64,000 nucleotides of DNA from Caprella mutica. Lineage: Eukaryota > Arthropoda > Malacostraca > Amphipoda > Caprellidae. The translations under genes and the position numbers were made by a program. The stretch lies in the NCBI GenBank assembly GCA_947561585.1, contig CANNZV010000424.1:326957-390956 (forward strand), given 5' to 3'. Positions 11,396-22,830 of this stretch are shown one piece after another; the first letter of the stretch is position 1; every line of letters starts with the position of its first letter. The notes beneath the pieces are model-generated. The model ran no database searches, had not been told where the DNA came from, and saw only the letters and a program-made list of their open reading frames with translations.

Positions 11396-11660
11396 ATGAC
11401 AGCCTTGTCAAAAATGGAGGCATTAGGGTCATTTAGCTGCTTTATGACCTGCATGCGTATTTTTCGCATATTTCGAAGGGAAATTCTTTTTCTCGTACCC
11501 TCATCTCTCCTTGGGTTTGTGTCGAGATTTTTCACAAAAGAAACTATTGACTTCTTAACCCTTCCAAGTTATAAAGCTAAATATAGAAGAGTCTTCCCTT
11601 CTGCAGGACCTGCTACAATTTTTACCCTCTCGGTAGAAGTTAATCGCCCATTTTTTGGCC
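11396..11660 (-). pseudogene. Inverted second copy of the transposase N-terminal segment
   Basis: The minus strand repeats the 10553-10792 coding sequence, including the GRLTS and KRVKIV region, with several indels. It shows that the palindrome duplicated coding sequence and not only terminal repeats. Confidence 0.7.
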
Positions 11661-11866
11661 TTTTCACAGAGCTGCAATAAAGCGATGAACAGTTGAAAGG
11701 CCTTCAAAATACATTAACGTTCATAACTTTCCAATGTCCTCAAGATTCAAAATATATTTCAGCAAGATACTAACATAGAAGCAATCTTCCAGTGACCATA
11801 GTTTCACTACTGTACGATCATTATTATTAAATTATTCACAAAATAATGATCTGCAATAATATCTTT

Positions 11867-12431
11867 GGTATTATAGAAGGTTGAGAGGGGGGGTCCTTAA
11901 AAATCTTCTATTGTCCCACTCTAGATTGAACCAGAGCCTAGAATAAGAATTTGGGACGTTGCCTTGCATTATTGTTTAATGCAAAGTTTTAACTGAAGTA
12001 TTTTGAAACTTAAACCATCAACCAAAGATGATTGAAATGGATTACTTCTTAATCCCCATATTTTACGTTGACTATTTAAACCTGTGAAAAAATGGCTACT
12101 TCAAACTAATTCTTCCTTGACCAGATTCTTTTTCAAAGATGTATAATGTCTCTGTTTCATTCGATTCCATTTTAGGATTGAGAAAGAAATTTGAAAAAGT
12201 GTAATTCAAATGTCAGAGTCCAGCGTTCATTCTTCACTCTTTCACGAATGATAATAAAAAGAAAGAAAGAGTATAGAATTCTCTCTTCGAATTGAACAGT
12301 TACGATATTAGTTTCGTGATGAAGTATTCAGGCTAAAACTTTCAGGTTTGCCTTAATTAATCCTACGATTCTATTAAACAGGGATTTACATATTTTGGAG
12401 TTCCTCAAAATTTAAATGAAATATCTTGATT
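11867..12431. other. AT-rich spacer, no gene seen
   Basis: It contains no recognisable repeat partner or coding exon. Confidence 0.45.
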
Positions 12432-12605
12432 TAAATAGGTGGTTTAATGTCTGCTTTGGAGCCAAAAGCCATATCTCTAACGTCATAACGAAATTTATTA
12501 CAAGATACTTTAAGAAAGTAGTCAGTAAGGATAATGGCTCCATGAACATAGTCACTTACCACCGGTCTGTGAATATGTTCAAGGATACAGAAAAACTAAT
12601 CGTTA
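12432..12605 (+). repeat. Dispersed repeat family A, 5' segment
   Basis: It shares 'tttaatgtctgctttggagc', 'aagccatatct', 'ggctccatgaac' and 'gatacagaaaaact' with other copies. The 65-codon frame here lies entirely inside the repeat and is not treated as a gene. Confidence 0.8.
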
Positions 12606-12959
12606 TCAAATAATATTATCCAATAACTATTTCAGAAATAGTATACCATGCATTAAATTTAAACATACTGATAATTTATCCAATACACAAATTTAATAAA
12701 CACCAATCAATTCATTTATTATTCTAAGCTACCAAAATCAACGAAAACATTTAATTCGAATAGATTGTTATGTATTTTCAAAGGATTTCGTTTAAATCTT
12801 TAGCCGTTAAAATAAAAGTTTACGTTTGTTAAAACAGTCCAATGGGAAATAAAAGAATGAATCAAAGAGAACGGTTAAATGCCAGAGAAGTGTTTTTATT
12901 AAAGTTCAATGTTTGAACGGAATACTTTACATGCGGTAAATATTGTAAATTTCAAAATA

Positions 12960-13197
12960 CAGTTTGGGAGAGATAGGGTAAACTCCGAGTTAACGGATGA
13001 TTGCACATTCTCTATCATAAGTAAAAAAAATTATTTAAATTTACTTTATTTCGTATCCATGATACCAACAAATCATATCAATGATATATGCAGATATCAT
13101 AGATACGATCTAAAATTTATAGCAGATAACTATTTTGATATACTTCTTCTTTATGATCGAAAATATGGAACTCTCCGATAATTCAGAACTTCCCCTA
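12960..13197. mobile_element. Small inverted-repeat element of the 'agggtaa...ttaccct' family
   Basis: The left end agggtaaactccgagttaac and right end 'tccgataattcagaacttcc' are inverted relatives. The middle contains 'gtatccatgatacca' in palindromic context, as in the better preserved copy at 48108-48332. The 90-codon frame spanning it is accidental. Confidence 0.65.
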
Positions 13198-13794
13198 TTC
13201 GTATCAGATGGCAAAGCATCATGAATTGCTAAGACGTTTAATCTTTACGATAGGTTTCGAAAATGAAAGATTGTGGTGGAGAGAAATTTAAGTAAATGTT
13301 GAAACAAAAAAATACTTTATGGGTTCTACAACTGCCTCTCAAGAAGAGAAATGAAGAAATTCTATTATCAGAAGGAAATAAAGTCAGCCAAATAGGAAGA
13401 AGGTTCAAAATTTAAATTTAAAGTTCACATTTAAGACTAGTATTAAAATTGTAAGCGTATAAATTTTAATATTTCTTTTTGTCATCGGGCGCCCAGTACT
13501 ATTCTAAAACCAAATAAGAAATTTTAAAGAAATATTAAATAAAATAAATCCTGTCTACAGATACCAATTAATATCCTAAAATAAAATAGAAAATGTAATG
13601 TTAAAATTTCGAATAAAACTTGCAAGTAAATACAAACAAACAACAAACATCAAGCATAGAGCTGGACTTTTAAGCTAAAAATATGTGCCCTAGAAAGATA
13701 GTCAGTAAATCTATCACAGAATTACACCACAAATTTTGGAGTTTGTCCAACTTTAGAAAGAAGAAAAATGACTTTGCTGATAATTCTCTGGTTA
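13198..13794. other. AT-rich spacer, no gene seen
   Basis: No repeat or coding signal recognised. Confidence 0.45.
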
Positions 13795-14262
13795 GCAAAT
13801 TTCACAGATGGTTGAATTGACAGATTGATGAATTGACTGATGGTTGAATTGATTGCTGGTTGAATTGATTGCTGGTTGAAATGACTGCTGGTTGAAATGA
13901 CTGCTGGTTGAAATGACTGCTGGTTGAAATGACTGCTGGTTGAAATGACTGCTGGTTGAATTGACATTTGGCTGAATTGACAGCTGGTTGAATTTACTGC
14001 TGGTTAGATTACCCAAAGGCTGTATTGACTGAAGGTTGAAATGACTGAAGGTTGAATTGACTGAAGGTTGAATTGACTGAAGGTTGAATTGACTGAAAGT
14101 TGAATTGACTGAGAGTTGAATTGAACGAGGGTTAAATTGACTGAAAGGTTGAATTGACGGAAGGTTGAATTGACTGAAAGTTGAATTGATCGAGGGTTAA
14201 ATTGACCGAGGGTTGAATTGACTGAGAATTGAATCGACTGCTGGTTGTATTCACAAAGGGAG
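13795..14262. repeat. 16-bp minisatellite with two unit types
   Basis: The left half uses gaaatgactgctggtt and the right half uses gaattgactgaaggtt. The change near 14010 divides two homogenised blocks. Minus-strand frames at 13722-14016 are products of the array. Confidence 0.9.
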
Positions 14263-15221
14263 AAGTTAAGTTATAAGGAAAAAATGTATATTGTATAATA
14301 AAATAGATAAATAGGAAAAAATTTGTTTTTGTAGCTACGAATGATTTATTATGATGTATTCAAATAATTTCACATTAATATATAGAATGTTAATTAATAA
14401 CTTTTCTAATGAATCTTACATTCAATCTAAGATTTTATGAATGAAAATATATTTTTTGTTTAATAAATTTCTTGGAAAAGTAATTAAAATTATCAGCTTC
14501 AAAAAATCAATCAATCAATATTTTGGATAATTTTTAATCATATATAAAGAAATAATTATAATTTAATTTTCCATAATAGACATTTTCTTTATATGATCGA
14601 TAATATGAAACCGTCTGATAACTCGGAACTTTCTCTAGTCAAAATATATCAAAAATTAAATATTAATAGATAATTATACCCCAAAAATATTATAAGAATC
14701 CCCTCTCATAAAAAATAAATATTTTCCAAAGTAGAAACAGCTCTCAATTTTCCAATTTAGAAAAAATACCAGGAAATATCCCAATGTATAAGAGTCATTT
14801 TTTACACACATTTTCCATTACCCATCAGTAGACATTGATAACCAACTTCAGATCACAACAAAGGGGCGCATGTTTTCATAGGAAATGGATACGCTGAATC
14901 AAAATATCCCTCCGTTATTATTTGGTTAATTAATTCTATTTTGGTGAGATGGAAGAGGAAACTGTGAACAAAGCTAACAACAGTTTTAATTGGACAGAAT
15001 AATTGATGAAGACTATTGATTGTACAGTTGAAAGATGCCTTCCAGTTGAATTTTCCATGTACAAAATCCTTTTTATAAGAAAAAATATTTTTTTTTAAAT
15101 CAGTAAACTAATAAATATATCATTTAAAGCACATCATGGTCTTCAATACCTCAAATTTTATATAATTATAAGAAAAATTAAATCAAAATTACCAAAAAAA
15201 ATGAAATAGGAATCTATTTAA
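14263..15221. other. AT-rich spacer with a decayed small-element end
   Basis: Around 14585-14640 'accgtctgataactcggaac' matches the right end of the small inverted-repeat family seen at 48108. Nothing else recognised. Confidence 0.45.
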
Positions 15222-15385
15222 TTATTAGGGGGTTTAACATTTGCTTCACACCTAAAAGCCATATCGCTGATGTTATTGTAAATGAATACAAAGGACTGGA
15301 AGAAACAATCGGAAAGGAAGTAGATCTATGAACAAAGTCATCTCACCAGTCGGTGTGAATGTTTATGTGTGCAAGAACTGAAAAT
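15222..15385 (+). repeat. Dispersed repeat family A, 5' segment
   Basis: Contains 'gggggtttaacatttgcttc', 'aagccatatcgctgatgtta', 'aatacaaaggactggaagaa' and 'gaacaaagtcatc' in the family order. Confidence 0.8.
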
Positions 15386-15989
15386 TTGAAGTGAAATTGG
15401 CCTTAACTGTTATATGTATTTACCGAACTAAGAATATAATGAAAAATCATAGTTTCCGTGACTTAAAATTCAATCATTACAAAATTATTGAGAGGGAATG
15501 GGTTTCTAGAACAAGATTCATCACATTCCTCAATCTCTTCACTCCCGGTAAATTCCAGGGTAATGTTTTGGTCGAAAGATTTCCAGCAAACTGACATTTC
15601 TAATCTCCGCTCTAGCCTTCATGTTAGATTGTACTTCAATTAACTTAGGGCATTTGTGTGCAATGATTGAACTCTACCAATGATTCCTGGTTCCAAAAAA
15701 GGATGGTAAGACTAGAAGAAATAAATCGATATAATGGTGTGAATATGAATGGTTTTTTACAGCAAATTGTATGATTAAATAAGGATTTTCTAACATGGAC
15801 AGGGAAAATTTCAATTCACCAATAGAATAACAAGTACTTGCCCATGGTAATGATACTCATAATTATATGCATTGCAGTCTACAGATTTATGTTTTCCATT
15901 GGAACGGTAACTTCAAGATTAGATTTGATATTGCCTAATAGTCTATTTCAGTGTTTGTGTTTGGATTTAATCAACAGGTTGCAAAACAG
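15386..15989. other. Spacer, no gene supported
   Basis: Two frames of 67 and 80 codons occur here without domains, splice context or composition distinct from the surroundings. Confidence 0.4.
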
Positions 15990-16345
15990 AGGGATTGTCT
16001 ATTCTCGTGATTGGCAACGGAACATACGATCACTAACACAGATATTGTCTTTTCTTGTGACTTTCGACGAAACAGATTGATACTAACACATAGCTTGTCT
16101 TTTCTTGTGACTGGCAACAAAACAGACGAACACTAACACAGAGATTGTCTATTCTTGTGATTGACAACAAAAAAGACGAACATTAACACAGAGATTATCT
16201 ATTCTTGTGATTAACAACAAACAATACCAGCCAGTTGTTAAACAACAGAAAATACCAGCCAATTGTTTGACAACAGATATTACCAGCCAGTAATGTGACA
16301 TAAGAGAATACCAATCAGTTGTTTGACAACAGAGAATACCAGTCA
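15990..16345 (+). repeat. 50-bp array followed by a ~31-bp array
   Basis: About five units of 'tctattcttgtgattggcaa' plus 'caaaacagacgaacactaacacagagattg' are followed by units of 'caacagagaataccagccag'. Both motifs recur in reverse complement at 20370-21025, but in permuted order. Confidence 0.85.
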
Positions 16346-16560
16346 GCTGAAGAAAATGAATAGTTGATAGTAAAAGAAGCCTACCAGTCTACCTCGTAGT
16401 TGAAGAACATACCCAAACGCTATCCTCTAAAACTGCTGGTAGCGTTATGAAAATGAAAAACGTTGCATAGAATGATTAAAGGCGATCCATGACCCAAATA
16501 ACATCTCGAAACCCAAGAGACTCCACTCCCTATCTCTATCACTACAGACAGCTTCAGGAT
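16346..16560 (+). repeat. Family A tail
   Basis: Contains 'gatagtaaaagaagcctacc', 'cgtagttgaagaacat', 'gctatcctctaaaactgc' and 'acagacagcttcaggata', in the order seen (reversed) at 17990-18240. Confidence 0.7.
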
Positions 16561-17194
16561 AATAATTGACCGTGAATATACATATAATACTAACCTACCT
16601 CCTCTGGTCTAAAGAGTAACAGTCCTCCATTTTACAGCTTCTTTAAAAATTCTGCTTAAGATTAATAAGATATTCTTTATCTTAATGACTTTTGACATAA
16701 ACAAACGACTGCAAAGTTATTCTTGTAACACTCCCTAGAAAAAAAGAAGGCTGATATGCTTGTTGAAGAGGCATCCATAGTTTTATAATTGTTTCTTCAT
16801 ACCAATAACTACATGGCTTTACGATTCCATATTCAGAATATTTGGACGTCCTGGTGAACTTATTTACAAAATATTTCTCATAGATTTGTTCTGCATGAAT
16901 ACTTTCCACATGAAGAAAAATAAAACAAAGAATGAGAACAGTTAGATTTTAAGGAGAATATTTGGATAATTGTTTTTGTTTGGAGTTACATTTGTTGCAC
17001 CGACAGACAATTTGTTGTAAATTGAAGGTACTAAGCAATGACATTAACAGAAAAAGGACACCAGTTGCCTATTTAGAGCCTATGTTAATTTAATAGGCCG
17101 TATTTGCAAGTGGAATGGTCGCCACATCTGTTAACAGAGGTAATTCTTATAGCTAGAAATGACTTGACTGAAACCAGAGATCTGGTAAAGTGAG
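16561..17194. other. AT-rich spacer, no gene seen
   Basis: A 75-codon minus-strand frame at 16682-16909 lacks any recognisable feature. Confidence 0.4.
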
Positions 17195-17330
17195 AAGATC
17201 TGATCATCTCTTATCATATCCAAAGACCTGATCATGTCTCATCATCTAAAAAGACCTGATCATCTCTCATTATCTAAAAACCAATTCATCTCTCATCATC
17301 TCTAAAGACCTGATCATCTCTTATCATCTT
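17195..17330. repeat. ~32-bp short tandem repeat
   Basis: Four to five passes of 'agacctgatcatctctcatc' with small changes. Confidence 0.8.
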
Positions 17331-17589
17331 AAACCAGAAGGCATTTTTTCACAAGAGTATAAGGTCTTGCTAAATTTCAGAAGGCATTAGAACACCACTC
17401 GAAGCAAATTTGAAAATAGTTACAACTGTTCTCTCTAAGCAGATGTTAATTTACTTTATTTTCCGTTTTATTTACTTACTAGTACTATTTTCTACTTTCA
17501 TTTGCATGATACTAATTTTTTGAAATGCATTAATTGTGTGGAATGAAGTTTCATCTTCCTAATGAATGTGTTTCGATAATTAATAATTG

Positions 17590-17755
17590 GGTCTAGGAAA
17601 ATTGATCGGAAGCAATAGACCGAAAACAATTTTTCGAAAGCAAATTTTTGATCTAATGGAAAATTGATCGAGTGGAAAATTGGTCGAATGGAAAATTGAT
17701 CGAAAGGAAAATTGGTCAAATGGAAAATTGATTGAAAGGAAAATTAATCAGATAG
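17590..17755 (+). repeat. Foldback arm, motif 'ggaaaattgatcga'
   Basis: Units of about 16 bp such as 'tggaaaattgatcgaatgg' repeat. The reverse complement occurs at 18831-18870, so the two flank a 1.1-kb interior that includes a family A copy. Confidence 0.65.
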
Positions 17756-17989
17756 ATCAGCTACTAAACACTATAAATACCTATATACAGCAAAACAAAA
17801 GTTGCAGATTATTTTCAATTCTAGTATCTTACATTATTTGATATTTTATGTATCCTTTTTTTTGTTATTTTATTTGAATTTTTATATGTATTGTATATGA
17901 CAATCATTTCCGTTGTCTTTCCATACAGTTTTTAACAAACAATATTTAACAATATTCCTCAATATTTAACATGACTTTGTTTTGCCCTT

Positions 17990-18535
17990 CTTAGGCTTCA
18001 TTTATACTATCACCTATTTAATCTCCTCTTCCATCTGGAAGACCTCAGGCGCTCTATCCTGAAGCTGTCTGTCGTGAATGGAAGAGAATTGGGTGGCGTG
18101 CTTGGGCCCCGAACTATTGTAATTTTGTTTACGTAATGTCTTTTTTTAATTGTTACCACGCTTATCAATTGTTCAGCAATATTTGCAGTTTTAGAGGATA
18201 GCGCTAGGGTTATGCTCTTCAACTACCAGGTCTTAGATATTGTGTTAGGTAGACTCGTATGCTTCATTTACAGTCACCTCTTCATTTTCTCTTCCACCTG
18301 TGAGTGCAGCAACCGATGCTTGTATCCCTTTTCGTCACGTTCCCTGGTAAGTGACTGCATTCACGGAGTAACTTTTTTGCATCCATGAGAATTGTCAATG
18401 ACGTTGGTAAGTGACTTTTTCATGAAGCCACTTTCCTTTCTAATTGCTTTTTCCTGTTCCTTGTATTTAATCACCTTTTGACGTCAGTGATATGAGTTTT
18501 GGTTCCGAACCAGACGTTAAGCTTATACTAAAGTA
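17990..18535 (-). repeat. Dispersed repeat family A, near full-length copy
   Basis: Read on the minus strand it starts at 18535 with 'acgtctggttcggaacc', passes 'gacgtcaaaaggtgattaaa', 'gcttcatgaaaaagtcactt', 'tgacgaaaagggatacaagc' and 'gaagcatacgagtctaccta', and ends with 'gacagacagcttcaggatag'. This about 545-bp span and 58905-59362 define the consensus order. The internal motif around 'gaacaaagtcacttaccacc' appears twice about 75 bp apart. No RT, transposase or RNA promoter box was recognised. Confidence 0.8.
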
Positions 18536-18830
18536 ATTAGTTAATTATTTGCCTTTCATTTCACAAGTTATCTTGAACTATTTAGATTCTAGAGCTGAGA
18601 AAACTTAAAGTTCTCCAAATTATAATATATTTCAAAGCATATAATTCCCTGTTAAAGCAAAACAGTGGATTGTAAACTGTTATTATAAATTTTTATTATT
18701 ATAAATAAATCATGGTAACAAGATCTATTAGCTGTAATATATGGCAAGTAAGTTTCTATGGTAATCCAATGTTTTAGTTATCGTCAATTAGTGTAAATCA
18801 ATCCATTATCATTTTCTATCACTTTTGGTT

Positions 18831-18870
18831 CGATCAATTCTCCATTCGATCAATTCTTGTTCGCTTTATT
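18831..18870 (-). repeat. Foldback arm, inverse of 17590-17755
   Basis: Contains 'ttcgatcaattctccattcg', the reverse complement of the left-arm motif. Confidence 0.55.
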
Positions 18871-19694
18871 TTCCTTTTTATTATTAAGTTTTTTATTACT
18901 ATATTAACAGTGTTTGGAACATTTATGTCTACTTTTAATAATAATTATTAAATGAATATAATCTCCCAAAGTAGCTTTTCTGCGTCAATGCATGAGCAAA
19001 TTGAGCATGACTAACAATTTGATGTATGTTAATATATTCATAGTCATTTTCATGCATGGCTTCTTCTCTGTAGTCCCTTGTATATTTTATGTTTCTATCA
19101 AGTCCTTTTCATTCCAAATCTACTCATTGAACTGATTCAAAATAATTTTTGTGAATATATGCCAAATATATTCACACTATCACACTATCAAACTTTTAAT
19201 TAATTTGTTTGCAAGACTTTTATTTCCAGTTCTTTGACGTATAATAAATTGTCTCCAATCAGTCCACTTAAAGCTATAATGAAGAAGAAAGATTCAGTCT
19301 TCACTGCGTGTCATTTTTCAGGGGCTTTTGGACAGTCTGGGATTTAGACTGAGCCATTTATTCACTGGGTCTCAGAGGATTCAGAAAAATAACACTCTTC
19401 CAATCCCCGTTCGTACGTTCCAAAACAACATCAATCCAAGTCCAATACCATTGTCATTTCGATAGCTTTGAGTTTCAATTACACTTTGAAATTTTATCGA
19501 CCTTCAATGTCGCACTGCTTTGAAAACTACACCATTCGACCATCTGAATTATTGTGCTAGCAATCTCCAAATTGACTAAGTATTATTGAATTCATTTCGG
19601 AATATAAGGTTCATCAAAATTATTGTAATTCATAGTGAGTAATTGATAACAAATAGATAAATTGTTATCCCTTGTAACTAAAAAAATACGATTT
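18871..19694. other. Unique spacer, no gene supported
   Basis: No long open frame. The part from 19260 to 19560 is slightly less AT-rich but contains stops in every frame. Confidence 0.4.
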
Positions 19695-19695
19695 A

Positions 19696-20127
19696 AAGGG
19701 TGTGGAGAAAGACCCCAATCAAATTTTATTGTTTCGGGTCTAAATTTTCATAAATTTACATTGTCTTTTGTAAAAATGAGTCAATGTTAGGCTATTATTC
19801 AGCTACACTGCGCGGGGAAGACAAACCCAGAGATAGTTAAGCTGTTAAAAGCACCGAAATCGACTGTTATAGGGATGCTGTTAAACGCTACCAAGAACTG
19901 GAGAAAACAGGTGATCGAACCAGATGTGGACGACCTCGCACTGCACGCACTCCAAAAAAAAAATCAAAGCCATTAGGGAGCGGATAAGGAAGAAACCCAA
20001 GCGAAGTATTAGAAAGATGGCTAAGATTATGGATATCGACGAAAAAGGTGTGAGAACTATCGTCAAAGCCATCCCAACTCATTAAATCATATTTTTATAT
20101 GATCGGGGATTTTCTCTGCACCCTGTA
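19696..20127 (+). mobile_element. Internally deleted mariner element with N-terminal transposase fragment
   Basis: The left terminus agggtgtggagaaagacccc and the right terminus, whose complement is cagggtgcagagaaaatccc, form terminal inverted repeats of about 25 bp. Between them, 19780-20085 encodes the transposase DNA-binding region: LHCAGKTNPEIVKLLKAPKS, then RYQELE-like, CGRPRTARTPKK and RKKPKRSIRKMAK in shifting frames. The catalytic domain is absent. This is a typical deletion derivative that could have been mobilised by a full-length relative. Confidence 0.8.
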
Positions 20128-20369
20128 TATGTTAACAGATATAATTTGTATGTATATTGTGAATAATCTCATAGATTACTGGAACTTTCTGTTGAATAAT
20201 TTTCGTTTCTAATTTTGAAAAAAACTGAAAAAACGCAGATGGTGATAGAAAAGAATATACATATTGAACTGATACGAGCAGTGAAAAATTGCAAACCGGC
20301 TTAGTATTATGAAGCTTGTTCTCATAATAGCACACACAAAAACAATTTGACTATATTTGCGTCTGTATC

Positions 20370-21025
20370 ACTAGAATAGACGATGTCTACGTTCGTGTTC
20401 GTATGTTTTATGTCAATCACAATAATAGACAATCTCTGTGTTCGTGTTCGTCTGTTTTTATGTCGATCACAAGAATAGACAATCTCTGTGTTAGTGTTCG
20501 TCTGTTTTGTTTTCAATCACAAGAATAGACAATCTCTGTGTTGGTGTTCGTCTGTTTTGTTGTCAATCACAAGAATATACAATCTCTCTGTGTTAGTGTT
20601 CGTCTGTTTTGTTCTCAATCACAAGAAAATACTATCTCTTTGTTGGTGTTTGTTGGTTTTGTTGTCAATCACAAGAATATACAATCTCTGTTTTGGTGTT
20701 CGTCTGCTGTGTTGTCAATCACAAGAATTGACAATATCTGTGTTCGTGTTCGTCTGTTCTGTTGTGAATCACAAATGTAGACAATCTCTGTTTTAGTGTT
20801 CGTATGTTTTATTGTCAATATCAAGAATAAACAATCTCTGTGTTCGTGTTTGACTGTTTGTTGACAATCACAAGAATAGATAATCTTTGTGTTAGTGTTC
20901 GTCTGTTTTTTTGTCAATCACAAGACTAGACAATCTCTGTGTTCATTTGTCTGTTTTGTTGTCAATTAGCTGACTGGTATTCTTTGTTGTCAAACAGCTG
21001 GCTAGTATTCTCTGTTGTGTAAAAA
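20370..21025 (-). repeat. 50-bp array with flanking ~31-bp motif, reverse orientation
   Basis: About 12 units of 'gacaatctctgtgttagtgt' followed by 'tcgtctgttttgttgtcaatcacaagaata'. The last 60 bp carry the reverse complement of 'caacagagaataccagccag'. The overlapping frames of 64-102 codons on both strands are array products. Confidence 0.9.
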
Positions 21026-21056
21026 TTTCTTATTTCGTTCTCTTGTTAGATTTAAA

Positions 21057-22830
21057 TAGTGATGGGACAATTCTCATTTTTTTCACCGATTCCGATTACG
21101 ATTCTTGGAAATAGGCAAAGTTCAATTCTGTTTCCAATGCCGACTCTGATTCTTCATATATTCATTAAATGTATTAAACAATTAATGATTAGCGTCAAGG
21201 AAGTCGTACTTACGCCACTGAAATTCGTGGGCAACGTTGCACACCGCTATTAACTTAGAAACTAAGAATTAATCCAAACAGAGATTTTTTGAACACAATA
21301 ACATTTGTGTTGAAAGTTATCTGGACCGATGGAATATTTTTTGCTTGAATCAAGGCCCACACAGGAAGAATGATGGTACTTGGTCTCTTATTAGTCCCAA
21401 TGAGATTGTCAAATCTAACAATGGAAATGATGAGTAGGTTATGCTTTTTATTGACATTGCTAACGGTGAAGTGCCAGTCGTTCATGGAAAACACAAGATA
21501 GTGAATGGAAACTGCTACCATGAGTGCTACAAGAAAATATTTGGCCCACCTTTCGTTCATGTGCTACAAGACAATGTTTATGGTGGATGCAGGATGGTTC
21601 TCCTGCCCATTGCACCACTGCCGCCAAAGAATTCCTGTCGATCAAGTTTGGAGGCAGAGTCATCAGCTGTGGGACACAGATTGCGTTGCCAGTGCATTCT
21701 CCAGATTTGAATCCTTCGGATTTTTATTATTGGGCCTCTGCTGAAAAAGAAGTGTCTTCTGCAAAACCAACAAGATTGGATGAACTTATCAATGTTGTGA
21801 AGAGTTTTTCAGAAAAATATCGCGAGAATGTCTTTCAGAGCGTAGCACTTAATGTTTAGAAACGGGTGAATCTCTGAGTGCAGCAAAATGGAGGCCACTT
21901 CCAGCACCTTCTATAATATGTATTTCTTGTTATTAATCATTGAAACCCACTCTTCCTGATCATTTTGGTTTATTATTTTACTTTGTATTCGTCAGTATGA
22001 CTATGAATAAAAGCCACTGAAAAATATCAAAATGTTGATACACACTGTATAAGTCGGTTTACTTTAAATTTTGCTTGAACATCCAAAAATAGTTGAAGTC
22101 CTTTTCTATAAAATCTGATTCATGTTACAGACAGGATCTTTTTTACATTACCTTTTTTCGTACCGCTAGTAACTAGGAAACTAATTGATAGATCGAATTT
22201 TATATTATGCCATCGTAAAAACCAGCTTCTGAACCCTTAGAATGAAAGTTTTATCTTGATATAATTGGATATTATTAATTATTAACAATGATTTATGTGT
22301 TAATTGGAAATGACCGATTTAGCGCATCCATATGCATCAAACATTTGTGTATTTTCACACTGCTACACTTCGATCAATCCAAAATTGGATTATTACATCA
22401 TGAAGAGCAGTTTCAGAACTCTTAGAAACAATGTTGATGTAAATAGGTGCATATTGATAACATTGGTTGATGATTTAATATTTTACGAGGTGCTAGAGAC
22501 GCACTATTTATTGCGTCACTAAGAGGTCATTCTTCTAGATCGAGATTGTAGAGCATCCATCTTCGCACACAAATTACTTATCTTTTTCTTTTTCTTCAAT
22601 TTCTCGACAGTATCTACTCATAATCCCTACATAAGCAATTTGTTTTGCATGGCTAACTATCGTATCTATACTACGGCGATTTGCAGTAAAGTGAGTGCAG
22701 ACACCCGCCTCGACACTAAAGAATTGGAATCGGAAATCGTAGATACTTTAGTCGTTATGATTCCAATGCCAATTCTCCAAAAAATCACGATTCTTTCGAT
22801 TACCGATTCCGATTAATCATCCCTTCACTA
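21057..22830. mobile_element. hAT-like element with 8-bp target duplication, containing a mariner relic
   Basis: The left end tagtgatgggacaattctc and right end, whose complement is tagtgaagggatgattaatc, are imperfect terminal inverted repeats. They are flanked by gatttaaa (21049-21056) and gatataaa (22831-22838), a 7 of 8 match of the length used by hAT transposases. Subterminal 'gattccgattacgattc' words occur at both ends. No hAT transposase domain was recognised, so it is probably non-autonomous. Confidence 0.75.
21255..21900 (+). pseudogene. Mariner transposase relic, catalytic C-terminal half
   Basis: The clearest frame, 21524-21859, gives WWMQDGSPAHCTTAAKEF, FGGRVISCGTQIALPVHSP, DLNPSDFYYWASAEKEV and TRLDELINVVKSF. 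QDGSPAHC carries the second catalytic Asp. The third could be the Asp of SPSD-type NPSDF, 41 residues further on, a spacing reported for DD41D (rosa-type) mariners, although the count is mine by hand. The upstream part 21255-21520 is shifted and full of stops, and no N-terminal domain was found. It sits inside the hAT-like element, so it either inserted there or was captured. Confidence 0.75.

Larger units (their letters stand above)
10361..11866. mobile_element. Palindromic Tc1-like transposon with ~470-bp inverted arms
   Basis: The left arm 10361-10831 and right arm 11391-11866 are inverted copies. Both contain ttattgcagatca at their outer end, 'gtcactggaagattgcttct' and, at their inner end, 'gccttgtcaaaaatggaggc' or its complement. 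The loop of about 560 bp carries the transposase catalytic region. The transposase N-terminal coding region is inside the arms and hence present twice in opposite orientation, which is unusual for this superfamily. Confidence 0.8.

Noticed and set aside
12909..13181. 90-codon plus-strand frame
   Set aside because: It spans both arms of a small inverted-repeat element; composition and position argue for chance.
13722..14016. Two minus-strand frames rich in Ser, Asn and Gln
   Set aside because: The 16-bp array read in two frames; the low complexity is the repeat.
19881..20082. Two minus-strand frames over the mariner fragment
   Set aside because: Antisense shadows of the transposase N-terminal coding sequence on the plus strand.
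20322..20917. Frames of 64-102 codons on both strands
   Set aside because: Generated by the 50-bp array.
21255..21663. Minus-strand frames of 101 and 67 codons
   Set aside because: Antisense to the mariner relic, which has clear plus-strand motifs.
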